In this document: piece after piece, positions 24,715 to 32,651 of the stretch
Numbering within the stretch: position 1 is the stretch's first letter
Layout of the letters: every line of letters begins with the position of its first letter
Assembly: GCF_024662015.1 (NCBI RefSeq)
Contig: NZ_CP102480.1
Span: 3,404,501-3,468,500 of the forward strand
From: Nisaea acidiphila
GTDB lineage: Bacteria > Pseudomonadota > Alphaproteobacteria > Thalassobaculales > Thalassobaculaceae
DNA length: 64,000 bases
Reading direction: 5' to 3'
Program-made: the position numbers and the translations under genes
The notes under the pieces: model-generated
What the model was told of the DNA's origin: nothing
Database searches by the model: none
What the model saw: the letters and a program-made list of their open reading frames with translations, nothing else

Positions 24715-25335
24715 ATGGGAATAGACCCGTTCGTCGCCGACGTTGCTATCTACGCATTTAGGTTTGCCCCGGTGAACTGGGCAAGCTGTTACGGCGCGCC
24801 CATCAGTCAGTCGCAGAACACGGCTCTCTTCAGTTTGATCGGCACGACCTATGGCGGGAGCAGGGCAAACTTCAATCTGCCGGATCTGAAGCTGCGCACA
24901 CCGATTGGCTTCGATAGCGGCGGTAGCAACGGCCTGACGTCCTTTGCGCTCGGGGCAACGGGTGGCGCCAACAGCATAAAACTGGATGTGTGGAATTTGC
25001 CGGAACATAGTCACGTCGCGGGCTTCGTCTCAACGAGTAAGGGACTGCCTGCCAGGTTCGAGATGGTCGATGGATCGGCGACGGAGAGCATCCCGGAAGA
25101 TTGGACTTTTCTCGCAAGTCCAAGTGCCACGTCCGGCGGTCCGACGACGCTCGGGTTCGGTGATTCCGACTCCGACGAGGACAAAGTCAAACTCGGCGGC
25201 GTCAGCGGCGGTGTAACGAGCGGAAGCGTGACGATAGGCAGTTCGGGTGACGGCGAGAGATTCCAGAATTACGATCCTTTGCTGACGGTGAACTTTTGCA
25301 TCGCTCTTGATGGCATTTACCCGTCGCGGGATTGA
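24715..25335 (+). CDS. Phage-tail-collar protein, type C, module 1
   Basis: 206 residues. N-terminus ADVAIYAFRFAPVNWASCYG, then SQSQNTALFSLIGTTYGG, NLPDLKLRTPIG, the motif LPEHSHVAGF, and C-terminal LTVNFCIALDGIYPSR. An acidic stretch (SDSDEDK) lies near residue 155. It is the third member of the module, 45 bases after the type-B gene, and pairs with 27487-28113 in module 2. Confidence 0.85.
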   Translation: MGIDPFVADVAIYAFRFAPVNWASCYGAPISQSQNTALFSLIGTTYGGSRANFNLPDLKLRTPIGFDSGGSNGLTSFALGATGGANSIKLDVWNLPEHSHVAGFVSTSKGLPARFEMVDGSATESIPEDWTFLASPSATSGGPTTLGFGDSDSDEDKVKLGGVSGGVTSGSVTIGSSGDGERFQNYDPLLTVNFCIALDGIYPSRD

Positions 25336-25780
25336 CTCGACGAAGAGCTGCCCGCCGGACTGTATTGCGGTCCGTCGAGGACCGGGAAGTTAACCGCTCG
25401 GCAGACAGCCGATGCGTTCGCGTAAAATGCGCGGTTGCCTGAAAAGTGCTGTCTGGGCCAGCCCGGACGAGGGGCCCGGTGCGCCAGTGCGGCAACGCGC
25501 GGCGTTTCGCGCTGCATGCCGTCCGTTTTCCTTTGATCAGACCGTCATTTCTAGGAAAAATTATTATCATGACTTGCGTCCACCTATATGACAAAAGAAA
25601 AAATGTAACAAAAAGTAACGGTATTGAAAAATAGGAGAATTGATTTAAATAATGTTGTGGAAAAGTGACTTTTTTATTTGATTCAGAAATCGAGTTTGTG
25701 TTTTTTGTCGAGAAATACTGTGCGGCGTGGTGTGAATTAAAATGCGCCAACCGATATGAACCGGGAAAAGGAAGTGGCGC
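25336..25780. promoter_or_regulatory. Control region of collar module 2
   Basis: About 445 bases without a gene. The second half is strongly AT-rich. At 25603-25619 ATGTAAC and AGTAAC are spaced 10 bases apart (TGTAAC at 25604, AGTAAC at 25614), similar to the pair upstream of module 1. AAAGGAAG at about 25768 serves as ribosome-binding site for the gene at 25781. Confidence 0.4.
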
Positions 25781-26116
25781 ATGTCCGTTGCCCCGACCAG
25801 CCTCTACATGCTCCGGGCGGAGCATTTCAGCGACAAGATCGGTCACCGCTTCGATCTTGAGACGCCGGCAGGTACGGCGCCCCTGGTGCTGGCGAAAGTC
25901 GATGCCGGAACGGAGCCGATCTTCAGCGGCACGGACCGCGTGCCCTTCACGCTGGTCTTCATCGGCCCGCACGCCGAGCCGGGCACCGGGCACTGCATGA
26001 TGAACCTCCGCCACCGGACGCTCGGCCTGATCGAGGGCATCTTCATCGGCCCCAATCTCGGGACCATGGAGACCGAATGGGGCAAGGGCCAGATCTGGTC
26101 CGCCACCTTCACCTGA
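25781..26116 (+). CDS. DUF6916-like protein, module 2
   Basis: 111 residues, identical in protein and DNA to the copy at 22987. It opens the second module, 13 bases before the type-A collar gene. The total lack of even synonymous change means a very recent duplication or ongoing gene conversion, while the rest of the modules has diverged widely. Confidence 0.75.
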   Translation: MSVAPTSLYMLRAEHFSDKIGHRFDLETPAGTAPLVLAKVDAGTEPIFSGTDRVPFTLVFIGPHAEPGTGHCMMNLRHRTLGLIEGIFIGPNLGTMETEWGKGQIWSATFT

Positions 26117-26185
26117 GAGGAGGACGACCATGCCCACCGATCCATTCTGCGGCGAGATCCATCTCTTCGGGTTCGACTTCGCGCC
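25781..26185 (+). repeat. Exact 405-bp direct repeat, copy 2
   Basis: Identical to 22987-23391. The identity ends abruptly inside the type-A collar gene after the codons for DFAP. The type-A proteins then diverge. Confidence 0.95.
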
Positions 26186-26777
26186 GGTGGACTGGACCTA
26201 TTGCCGAGGCGCCCCGTTCAATGAGGGGCAGAACCCGAGCTTGTATTCCCTGATCGGGGCTTCCTATGGCCACTGGGCCAAGGATCCAAAGAACGAGATC
26301 GTTCTGTTGCCGGATCTCACGAGCAGGAGTGCCGTCGGGGTAGGCGTGAAACACACCGCGAAGACGCACGAGGTCGAAGTGCCGCCGGGCAAATTCGGAG
26401 GATCCGAAGAGGCCACGCTCAAAGTGGCGACCATCCCGCCGCATTCGCATCAAGCGATCTTTTCCGGAGAGCCCGCCAAGAACGCCAGTATGAGGGTGAG
26501 CCAGAATCTCGCAACCGTTGTCGTTCCGTCGGAGGGGGATTATCTCGCGGTGCCGCGTTCGAACACATTTTTCCAGAATGCGACCTATGCGTTCGGACCC
26601 ATGCCTGAAGAAGGAGCGGCGGTCGGAGGCGTCTCGGGAGGTGTTGCCTCGTTCACTGGCAAGGTCGATGTCCATGACGCCGGATTGGAGCCGCCGGTGG
26701 GCTTTCCTATTCGCAATCCCTACCTCGCAATGAATATTTGTATTGCGCTGAAGGGCGCTTATCCCGACCGGAACTGA
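26130..26777 (+). CDS. Phage-tail-collar protein, type A, module 2
   Basis: 215 residues. The first 18 residues are encoded by the exact repeat. It continues with DWTYCRGAPFNEGQNPSLYSLIGASYG, the HxH motif IPPHSHQAIF, a segment shared with the other type-A protein (SQNLATV, SEGDYLAVPR) and C-terminal YLAMNICIALKGAYPDR. Same architecture as 23336-23989 but clearly diverged in the surface-exposed middle. Confidence 0.85.
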   Translation: MPTDPFCGEIHLFGFDFAPVDWTYCRGAPFNEGQNPSLYSLIGASYGHWAKDPKNEIVLLPDLTSRSAVGVGVKHTAKTHEVEVPPGKFGGSEEATLKVATIPPHSHQAIFSGEPAKNASMRVSQNLATVVVPSEGDYLAVPRSNTFFQNATYAFGPMPEEGAAVGGVSGGVASFTGKVDVHDAGLEPPVGFPIRNPYLAMNICIALKGAYPDRN

Positions 26778-26830
26778 TGTGTGTGATTCATTGGTCCGGT
26801 CAGGCAAGAAGGAGTTGGGAGGTGACTATT

Positions 26831-27439
26831 ATGGGAAACGACGCCTATCTAGGCGAGATTGTTCAACTCGGATTTTCTTTCGCTCCCTTGAGTTTCGCGA
26901 TTTGTAGCGGTCGAAAGCTGAAAATCGCTCAGAACTCAAAGCTCTTCGCCTTGTTTGGAACAGTCTATGGCGGGGACGGACGTCATGAATTCGGTTTGCC
27001 GGATCTTCGCGTGCGGTCCGCAACGGGCGCTCACCGTCCATTCACGAGGGTGGGTAAAAGTGGCGGCTATGCCGACAAGATCGTACACAAGTCGGCATTG
27101 CCGACACACACGCACGAAGCGACGTTCATCCCGGACGACTCGCAAACCAGGGCCCGCGTCCGAGCCGCGACAGCCTTGGCGACCGATGCGAGATCCGACG
27201 GGATGCCGATCGCACCTCCACGTCCGGGGGTAGAGGCGTCGGGCACCCCCGGCTTCATCCCCGCAGACCAAGCTGAACCGACTGTGATGTTGGGCGGAAT
27301 GACCGGCGGCGGCGGTGCAGCGAAAGGACATGTCGAATTGAAGAACTCCGGTGAAGGAAGAAAAATGTGGTTCCGCAGTCCCTATCTGGTCATTAACTTC
27401 GCGGTTTGCCTCTCCGGCCCTTTTCCGTCGCATTCGTGA
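26831..27439 (+). CDS. Phage-tail-collar protein, type B, module 2
   Basis: 202 residues from the ATG at 26831, 53 bases after the type-A stop; GGGAGG lies upstream. N-terminus GEIVQLGFSFAPLSFAICSG, then ALFGTVYGGDGRHEFGLPDLRVRSATG, the motif LPTHTHEATF, a Gly-rich stretch (GGMTGGGGAAKG) and C-terminal VINFAVCLSGPFPS. Counterpart of 24043-24669. Confidence 0.85.
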   Translation: MGNDAYLGEIVQLGFSFAPLSFAICSGRKLKIAQNSKLFALFGTVYGGDGRHEFGLPDLRVRSATGAHRPFTRVGKSGGYADKIVHKSALPTHTHEATFIPDDSQTRARVRAATALATDARSDGMPIAPPRPGVEASGTPGFIPADQAEPTVMLGGMTGGGGAAKGHVELKNSGEGRKMWFRSPYLVINFAVCLSGPFPSHS

Positions 27440-27486
27440 AGAGGCCTCTGACGCCATGAGATCCGTTTTCTTGCCGGAGTGAGGCT

Positions 27487-28113
27487 ATGGGTACTTCCCC
27501 TTACATTGCCGATGTCGCTATTTACGGCTTCTGGTTCGCGCCGAAAAACTGGGCCACCTGCAATGGTGGTCTATTCAAGCTCTCTCAGAACATTGCTCTC
27601 GGCAGCCTTATCGGCCGGATCTACGGGAGCGACAAGGATTGCGTCGCGTTGCCCAACCTGGGAGATCGGGCGCCGATCGGGTTTTACAGCGGCTACGGCG
27701 GCGGGGGGTTGTCGCGGTTCGAAATCGGAGACTCGGGTGGAAGCAAAGAAGTATTGCTCTCGCCGCAGCACCTGCCGGCGCATTCCCACGAAGCGACTTT
27801 CAGCCCGCTCGGCAATGGAGAGCCGGCGAAGCTCGAAATGAATGACTGGCCGGCTGATGAGAGTGTCCCGGTGGACGGCGATTATCTTGCGGTTCGGGGC
27901 GCGACAGCGGATGGACCCGAGACGCTCGGCTTTGGCGCCTACGCGGGACCGGAGGCTTTCGTGGAACTCGGCGGCGTCGAAGGAGGCGAGACGACCGGCC
28001 GCGTGTCGGTTCTTGTCGATGAAGGGAGTGAGCCGGTCAATATAGTGGACCCCTTTCTTACGCTGAATTATTGCATCGCGTTGAGGGGGACCTTTCCCTC
28101 CCGAAGTCACTAG
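27487..28113 (+). CDS. Phage-tail-collar protein, type C, module 2
   Basis: 208 residues. N-terminus ADVAIYGFWFAPKNWATCNG, then LSQNIALGSLIGRIYG, LPNLGDRAPIG, the motif LPAHSHEATF, and C-terminal LTLNYCIALRGTFPSR. Counterpart of 24715-25335. It ends 15 bases before the convergent methyltransferase-like gene, so the operon closes here. Confidence 0.85.
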   Translation: MGTSPYIADVAIYGFWFAPKNWATCNGGLFKLSQNIALGSLIGRIYGSDKDCVALPNLGDRAPIGFYSGYGGGGLSRFEIGDSGGSKEVLLSPQHLPAHSHEATFSPLGNGEPAKLEMNDWPADESVPVDGDYLAVRGATADGPETLGFGAYAGPEAFVELGGVEGGETTGRVSVLVDEGSEPVNIVDPFLTLNYCIALRGTFPSRSH

Positions 28114-28127
28114 GGCAAGAATCGATC

Positions 28128-28940
28128 TCAACCTGTCCCGCTCGCGTCGTGCCACCAATCAGTCCGCAGCGGCGCCCAAGTTGTGCCCGCGGAGGCCAGT
28201 TTTTCCGGAAGATCCGGCCACTCGGGCAGGATGAGCGGAAGTCCGAGGTCTTCCTCAACGATCCGGCGGATCACCGTCCGGTCGAGCGCCGGGGCGCCGC
28301 CGGTATGCCTGCAGGCTTGGCGCCAGATCTCCATCTCCTGACCCCAGAAATAGACCTGCTCCGCACCGATATTGGATTGCATTTGCCTGACGTCGGCGAG
28401 CTTGCCGTCTTCCGCCAGTCCAAGCCAGATATCGGCCTGTAGCGAATGGACCGGGCTGTCCGGACGCCATGTCAGAGCGTCGGCCTCGACGACGGCGAGT
28501 TTGGCCCGCGCGTCGGGGGGCAAGGCCTCGAACAGCCCCTGGGCCCGGATCAGCGCGATGACGTCCGGGTCGCGCTCGACAACTGTTACGCGATCGACTT
28601 CCGGGCGCAGCGCGACGTTCGCCGCGGCCCAGCCCATGCCAAGTCCGAGGACGACCGTATGGCCGCGAGCTCCCAGAACGCCTACTTTCTGGCTCTCGAT
28701 CTCGACCGGCGTCAACGACATCCAGGAACTCTTCGAAAGCCGGCCGGGCCCGATCATGATCGCGGATTCGAAAATGGGATACTGGTCGCCCCAATAACCC
28801 CGACCGCCGGCCATTGTGATTGTCCGGATTTCCCAGTCTCCGAATGTGCCAGTCCGGTACTCAGGTATGTAAAGGCCGCAGCCTTCCATCGCCGTCCGAA
28901 AGGGGCAGGGATAGTTAAGCGGTGAGATGGTATTCTGCAT
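28128..28940 (-). CDS. SAM-dependent methyltransferase-like protein
   Basis: 270 residues from the ATG at 28940. A Rossmann-type SAM site is visible: motif I VVLGLGMGWAAANVAL, then an acidic end of strand 2 (VTVVERDPDVIALI), then a DAL segment. The arrangement resembles spermidine-synthase and class I methyltransferase folds. The N-terminal part (GCGLYIPEYRTGTFGDWEIR) is unassigned. It is convergent with the collar operon and follows it directly. Whether it modifies collar proteins or is unrelated cannot be told from sequence. Confidence 0.7.
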   Translation of the reverse strand: MQNTISPLNYPCPFRTAMEGCGLYIPEYRTGTFGDWEIRTITMAGGRGYWGDQYPIFESAIMIGPGRLSKSSWMSLTPVEIESQKVGVLGARGHTVVLGLGMGWAAANVALRPEVDRVTVVERDPDVIALIRAQGLFEALPPDARAKLAVVEADALTWRPDSPVHSLQADIWLGLAEDGKLADVRQMQSNIGAEQVYFWGQEMEIWRQACRHTGGAPALDRTVIRRIVEEDLGLPLILPEWPDLPEKLASAGTTWAPLRTDWWHDASGTG

Positions 28941-29258
28941 CTGACGAGTGTTCCCGAAATGCGAGCGCAATCTTATCTGGGTTGTGTCTCGATCATTCTA
29001 ATAACCGCATCATTTTTGCCGAATAATGGCTTTTGGGACACTTGAGTTCCAGCGATTCCGGCAGTTCTCAGCACATGGATGTAGGCTGTATTGAATAGCC
29101 AGGACACTCGTCGGTCGCGGACAGAGTTCGACACGCTCATCGCGCGATCGCGCCATGACGAAGTGGGATGGAGCCAATCGCGCCACACTTGGGGCACAAC
29201 GCCAGTCGCGATGACAATCAAGTATCTGATCAGAAAACAAAAAACCTGAAGTGATCGG
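28941..29258. other. Non-coding stretch before the tRNA fragment
   Basis: About 320 bases with no convincing gene. A minus-strand ORF of about 80 codons at 28973-29221 lacks a ribosome-binding site and any family resemblance. Confidence 0.3.
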
Positions 29259-29303
29259 TCCCTTGGTAAGGGAGAGGTCGAGTGTTCAAATCACTCCGGC
29301 AGC
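29259..29303 (+). repeat. 3' part of tRNA-Thr(GGT), attachment-site scar
   Basis: From the anticodon stem onward the fold is intact: TCCC stem, loop TTGGTAA with anticodon GGT, GGGA; variable AGAGGTC; a perfect T-arm GAGTG/CACTC with loop TTCAAAT; acceptor strand CGGCAGC. The D-arm and 5' acceptor strand are absent and the end reads GATC instead of ACCA. This is the classic footprint left by an integrase that recombined in a tRNA anticodon-to-3' segment. The antirestriction gene beside it fits a mobile-element border. Confidence 0.7.
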
Positions 29304-29335
29304 GATCTGGGAGCTATCGGGTCTGAACATCGCCC

Positions 29336-30250
29336 TTACTCCGCCGCTTCCGGCATCGCTGCCGCTTGCTGGAAACCGTCGAGATAATCGACGGCTTTCT
29401 GTGCATGGGATGCGGCGCGGAAGATCGCGCGCTTGTCATCCTTCAGAACCTTCAGCCAGCTTTGAATATAGGACGCGTGATCGGAGAGATGGTCCGGACG
29501 GAGACCGAGAGAGGCACCAAGGAACGCGGAACCGAGTTCGGCGAACAGCTCCTCCAGGGCGTATCTGTCGTCGCCCCATTTCTTGCGCCCAAAATCCCGC
29601 TCAAGGCGCCCCGGTCCTTTGGTCCAGTGGATGTGTTCGTGCGCAAGGGTCGCATAGTATTCTTCGGCATCGGCAAAGGTCTCGTACGGAGGCATGCGGA
29701 TATAATCAGCCGCGCTGCCGTAGGCGTAGAAAGCTTGGTTTCCGCCGTGCCTAACATCGGAGCCGGTCGCGGCAAAATACCGCTCGGCGGTGTCGTTTCG
29801 CTCGGCGGCCGGACGTGGCTCTGACGGCGCTGGATAGAAGTTCGCGTGCAGTCCGTCAATCTGATCGGCATTGAACACCGTGTAGGACCGCATGAAGCGG
29901 ATAACGCGGGTGTCTTCGTCGGTTTCGGCCTCGTCCTCCTCGTTGGCGTTCATTGTTCCAGCATAGAAAACGGCGGCGCCCTTCTCTCCCTTGCGGACCT
30001 GTCCGCCAAGTTCTCCGGCCTGCCGGTAGGTCATCCAATAAGGCGAGGTGTAGCCGCTCGCCTGCGCGGCCATCCAAAGGGCAATGACGTTGATTCCCCG
30101 ATAGGCTTCGCCGGTGACGCGCAACGGCTGCTCCGGGATCTCGCCCGCGTCCCTCGGCTTCTGCCAAGGGCGCACGCCCTCTTCCAGCGCCGCGATGATG
30201 CGGTCGGTCACGGCCTGCATGTGATCGGTTTTCGGAGATTTGTCGGTCAT
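29336..30250 (-). CDS. ardC: ArdC-family antirestriction protein
   Basis: 304 residues from the ATG at 30250. The N-terminal ssDNA-binding domain (DUF1738 type) shows TDRIIAALEEGVRPWQKP, GEAYRGINVIALWMAA, YWMTYRQAGELGGQVRKGEKG. A C-terminal zincin-like domain carries HEHIHW near residue 204, followed by the conserved YALEELFAELGSAFL segment. ArdC proteins protect incoming single-stranded DNA from host restriction and travel on plasmids and integrative elements. Here the gene sits 33 bases from a tRNA-Thr scar and has no conjugation genes nearby, so the element is a remnant. Confidence 0.88.
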   Translation of the reverse strand: MTDKSPKTDHMQAVTDRIIAALEEGVRPWQKPRDAGEIPEQPLRVTGEAYRGINVIALWMAAQASGYTSPYWMTYRQAGELGGQVRKGEKGAAVFYAGTMNANEEDEAETDEDTRVIRFMRSYTVFNADQIDGLHANFYPAPSEPRPAAERNDTAERYFAATGSDVRHGGNQAFYAYGSAADYIRMPPYETFADAEEYYATLAHEHIHWTKGPGRLERDFGRKKWGDDRYALEELFAELGSAFLGASLGLRPDHLSDHASYIQSWLKVLKDDKRAIFRAASHAQKAVDYLDGFQQAAAMPEAAE

Positions 30251-30870
30251 TTTTTGCCCATTCTTTGGTGGCCGGGTTGCTGTTCCTGACTGCAACCCGG
30301 CCTCTCCGGCGAGGAGCGGGAGTGGGGTGAAAGGCCGGCGTTCCGGGAGGGGTATCGCCCACCCTTCAGGGGGCCGCGGCGCGGCCGGTTGCAGGGCCTT
30401 GGCCCGAAACCTGGGGAGACCCGGAACGACGCGAGGGGACCGAGTTCAGCCTTTGTGGGGAGGGGGGCAGCGTCCCCTTCCCGCACCGAGCGGATGCGAG
30501 ACTTAAGGAAACCGCGCCTCCCGTAAAAAGGGAAAAGATCATTCCGCTTACTGGCGAACAGTGGGATGCGCTGGCCTAAATCACCGAGCTAGTTGCCCGG
30601 TTTCGCCCCAAAGCGGTCGCTCGGAGTGCTTGTAACGACCGTCTCACAGCGTCCATTTAAACCAATTGTGACTGCTGCAACCTCAGACAACCGCAAGCCG
30701 TCCTGTAGCTGCTCTTGTTCACTCGGTCTGTTGCCTTTCGTCGCTCGATTGGCTTGGAGCGACTGACAGCTGAGCATGCCGATTTTCAGCGCATTGGGAT
30801 GATGTGTCTTGAGATATCGGCGGCATCTCTCCGTCATCCTGGTGACAGAATGAATCCCGAAATTGACTTT
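30251..30870. other. Long leader region upstream of ardC
   Basis: About 620 bases. The part nearest ardC (30296-30500) is very G+C-rich with several short inverted repeats, like the long leaders seen ahead of ardC genes on mobile elements. A plus-strand fragment at about 30520-30580 reads REKIIPLTGEQWDALA then stop, possibly the tail of a lost gene. No intact gene is seen; the minus-strand ORF at 30589-30837 has no support. Confidence 0.35.
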
Positions 30871-30888
30871 GTTATGTTATAACATTAC
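30871..30888. promoter_or_regulatory. Zur operator of the zur-cobW-znu operon
   Basis: GTTATGTTATAACATTAC, a palindrome with one mismatch between half-sites, 40 bases before the zur start. It matches the alphaproteobacterial Zur box (TGTTATAATATAACA type) and three other copies in this window. It implies autoregulation and zinc repression of the whole operon. Confidence 0.85.
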
Positions 30889-30927
30889 AAACTCGAAAAT
30901 TGACACCTTCGGGCCGCATCTGACGCC

Positions 30928-31356
30928 ATGACCTCCGACGTTCAAGCGAATAGCAAGAGAGTCTCCAACCATCTTCGCGTCCTGCGCATTCTCCGGCAGT
31001 CTAACGGCCCTCTGACCGCGTATCAGATCCTCAATCTGCTGAGGAAGCACGGCATCTCAGGACCCACAACTGTTTATCGGGCGCTCGATCGTCTGATTGA
31101 GAGTGGGCAGGTTCATCGCATCGAGTCCCTCAATGCCTATGTGATCTGCAGCAATCCTGGTCACCGAAGCGCCGCTGGTTTCGTGATTTGCGATCGTTGC
31201 GGCGGCGTATCCGAGTTTTTCGATGCCGAGGTCGAGGCACGATTGCGCCAGCTGGCAGAGGATCTCGGCTTCGGAATACGAGCCGGAAACATTGAAGTCC
31301 GGGGCAAATGTGGCGACTGCCTCGCGTTACCTCGAAAGGCCGGGGCCCAGCTATGA
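30928..31356 (+). CDS. zur: Zinc uptake regulator Zur, Fur family
   Basis: 142 residues. Winged-helix domain at about 10-80 (RVLRILRQSNGPLTAYQILNLL, TTVYRALDRLIESGQVHRIE). The dimerisation domain has two CxxC pairs, CDRC and CGDC, which form the structural zinc site of the family. A Zur box lies directly upstream. As first gene of the operon it links zinc status to uptake; with zinc bound it represses. The stop overlaps the start of the CobW gene. Confidence 0.93.
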   Translation: MTSDVQANSKRVSNHLRVLRILRQSNGPLTAYQILNLLRKHGISGPTTVYRALDRLIESGQVHRIESLNAYVICSNPGHRSAAGFVICDRCGGVSEFFDAEVEARLRQLAEDLGFGIRAGNIEVRGKCGDCLALPRKAGAQL

Positions 31357-32480
31357 TTGACACCCCTATCCCAGTCACTCTGCTCACCGGCTTTCTCGGC
31401 AGCGGAAAATCGACCCTACTAAGCGGCATCCTCCGCGATCCGCGGTTCAGCGACACGGCGGTCGTCGTCAACGAGTTCGGAGAGGTCGGCATTGACGGCT
31501 TCCTGGTCGAGCATTCCCTCGAGCAGACCGTCGAGATGACCTCCGGATGCCTATGCTGCACCATTCGCGGGGATGTCCGCGAAACCCTGCTGAGCCTGCA
31601 TCGTCGTCAGGAGGAAGGACAGGTTCCCTCCTTCGAGCGGCTGATCATTGAGACCACCGGCCTCGCCGATCCCGCGCCGGTCATCCACACCCTGATGACC
31701 GATCGCAGACTTGCACGGCGCTACATGCTCGGCGGCGTCATCACGGTCGTCGACATCACGACCGCCGAGATGACCTTCGAACGCCACGAAGAGAGCATCA
31801 AGCAGACTGCGGTCGCAGATCGGATCGTGCTCACCAAAACGGATATGGCCCTCGATCCAGCCTCGCGCTCCGACCTCGCGGCGCTGAAGGCCTTGCTGCG
31901 GCGCCTCAATCCGGCGGCGCCGATCTTCGACCGCCACGATCCCGCCTTCGACCTACGGCAGCTCTTCAACACTTCGCTCTACGATCCGGGAACAAAAAGC
32001 CTCGACGTCCAGGGATGGCTGAACGCGGAGGCCTATACGCCGGATGACGATCACGATCATCATCACGGGCATGGGCACGATCACAGCCATGAACATCATC
32101 ACGGCGATCACCACCACGACATCAACCGCCACGGCGCGGACATAGAGGCCTTCAGCCTGGAATTGGACAAACCAATCAGCAGCGCGGCCTTCACCGTGGC
32201 TCTCGACCTGCTCATCTCCTACAAGGGCGCAGATCTGTTGAGAGTCAAAGGTATCCTGAACATTCGGGAGAAGCCGGGCACGCCCGTTGTCATCCATGGC
32301 GTCCAGCATGTGTTCCATGAACCGGTCTGGCTTGAGGCGTGGCCGACAGAGGATCACCGCAGCAAGATCGTCTTCATCACGCGCGGCCTCCCGAGGGAGA
32401 CAGTCGCAACCTTCTTCGAGGCGCTGCAGGTCATCGGCGATAAAGAGAGTTCACGCGTCCCCGAGAGCGAAACCCTCTGA
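31353..32480 (+). CDS. CobW/COG0523 GTPase, zinc metallochaperone
   Basis: 375 residues from the ATG at 31353, which overlaps the zur stop. P-loop GFLGSGKS (13-20), metal-binding CxCC motif GCLCC (Cys66, Cys68, Cys69), Walker B region ETTGLADP, and TKTD for guanine recognition. A His/Asp-rich loop at about residues 231-258 can hold many zinc ions. The CobW C-terminal domain follows. Zur-regulated members of this family are thought to hand zinc to client enzymes during starvation. The residual zinc enzymes of this island are natural candidates for clients. Confidence 0.9.
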   Translation: MIDTPIPVTLLTGFLGSGKSTLLSGILRDPRFSDTAVVVNEFGEVGIDGFLVEHSLEQTVEMTSGCLCCTIRGDVRETLLSLHRRQEEGQVPSFERLIIETTGLADPAPVIHTLMTDRRLARRYMLGGVITVVDITTAEMTFERHEESIKQTAVADRIVLTKTDMALDPASRSDLAALKALLRRLNPAAPIFDRHDPAFDLRQLFNTSLYDPGTKSLDVQGWLNAEAYTPDDDHDHHHGHGHDHSHEHHHGDHHHDINRHGADIEAFSLELDKPISSAAFTVALDLLISYKGADLLRVKGILNIREKPGTPVVIHGVQHVFHEPVWLEAWPTEDHRSKIVFITRGLPRETVATFFEALQVIGDKESSRVPESETL

Positions 32481-32647
32481 TGAGCGAGAGTAACTCAGCC
32501 TTTCCCCTACGTGGCGGAGGGCGGCTCGTGGCCTCTCCTGGCGTGACGCAGATGACCACATTGACGATTGGAGCACCCTTGCGCATCGCCGTCGCCCTTG
32601 TTTTTGCGGCCATGCTTTGGATCGGTGTTTTTTGGGCCTTGGGGTAG
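32480..32647 (+). CDS. 55-residue single-span membrane peptide in the znu operon
   Basis: The ATG at 32480 overlaps the CobW stop by one base, and the stop TAG at 32645-32647 is four bases before the znuC ATG. Residues 1-30 are polar, with a Gly/Arg-rich stretch (LRGGGRLVASPG). Residues 34-54 form one hydrophobic helix (LRIAVALVFAAMLWIGVFWA). Its exact fit between two genes, with no gap, argues that it is translated. It may be a small partner of the ZnuBC permease; no family recognised. Confidence 0.6.
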   Translation: MSESNSAFPLRGGGRLVASPGVTQMTTLTIGAPLRIAVALVFAAMLWIGVFWALG

Positions 32648-32651
32648 CGAT

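Noticed and set aside
30589-30837. 82-codon minus-strand ORF before zur
   Set aside because: No start signal and no family resemblance.
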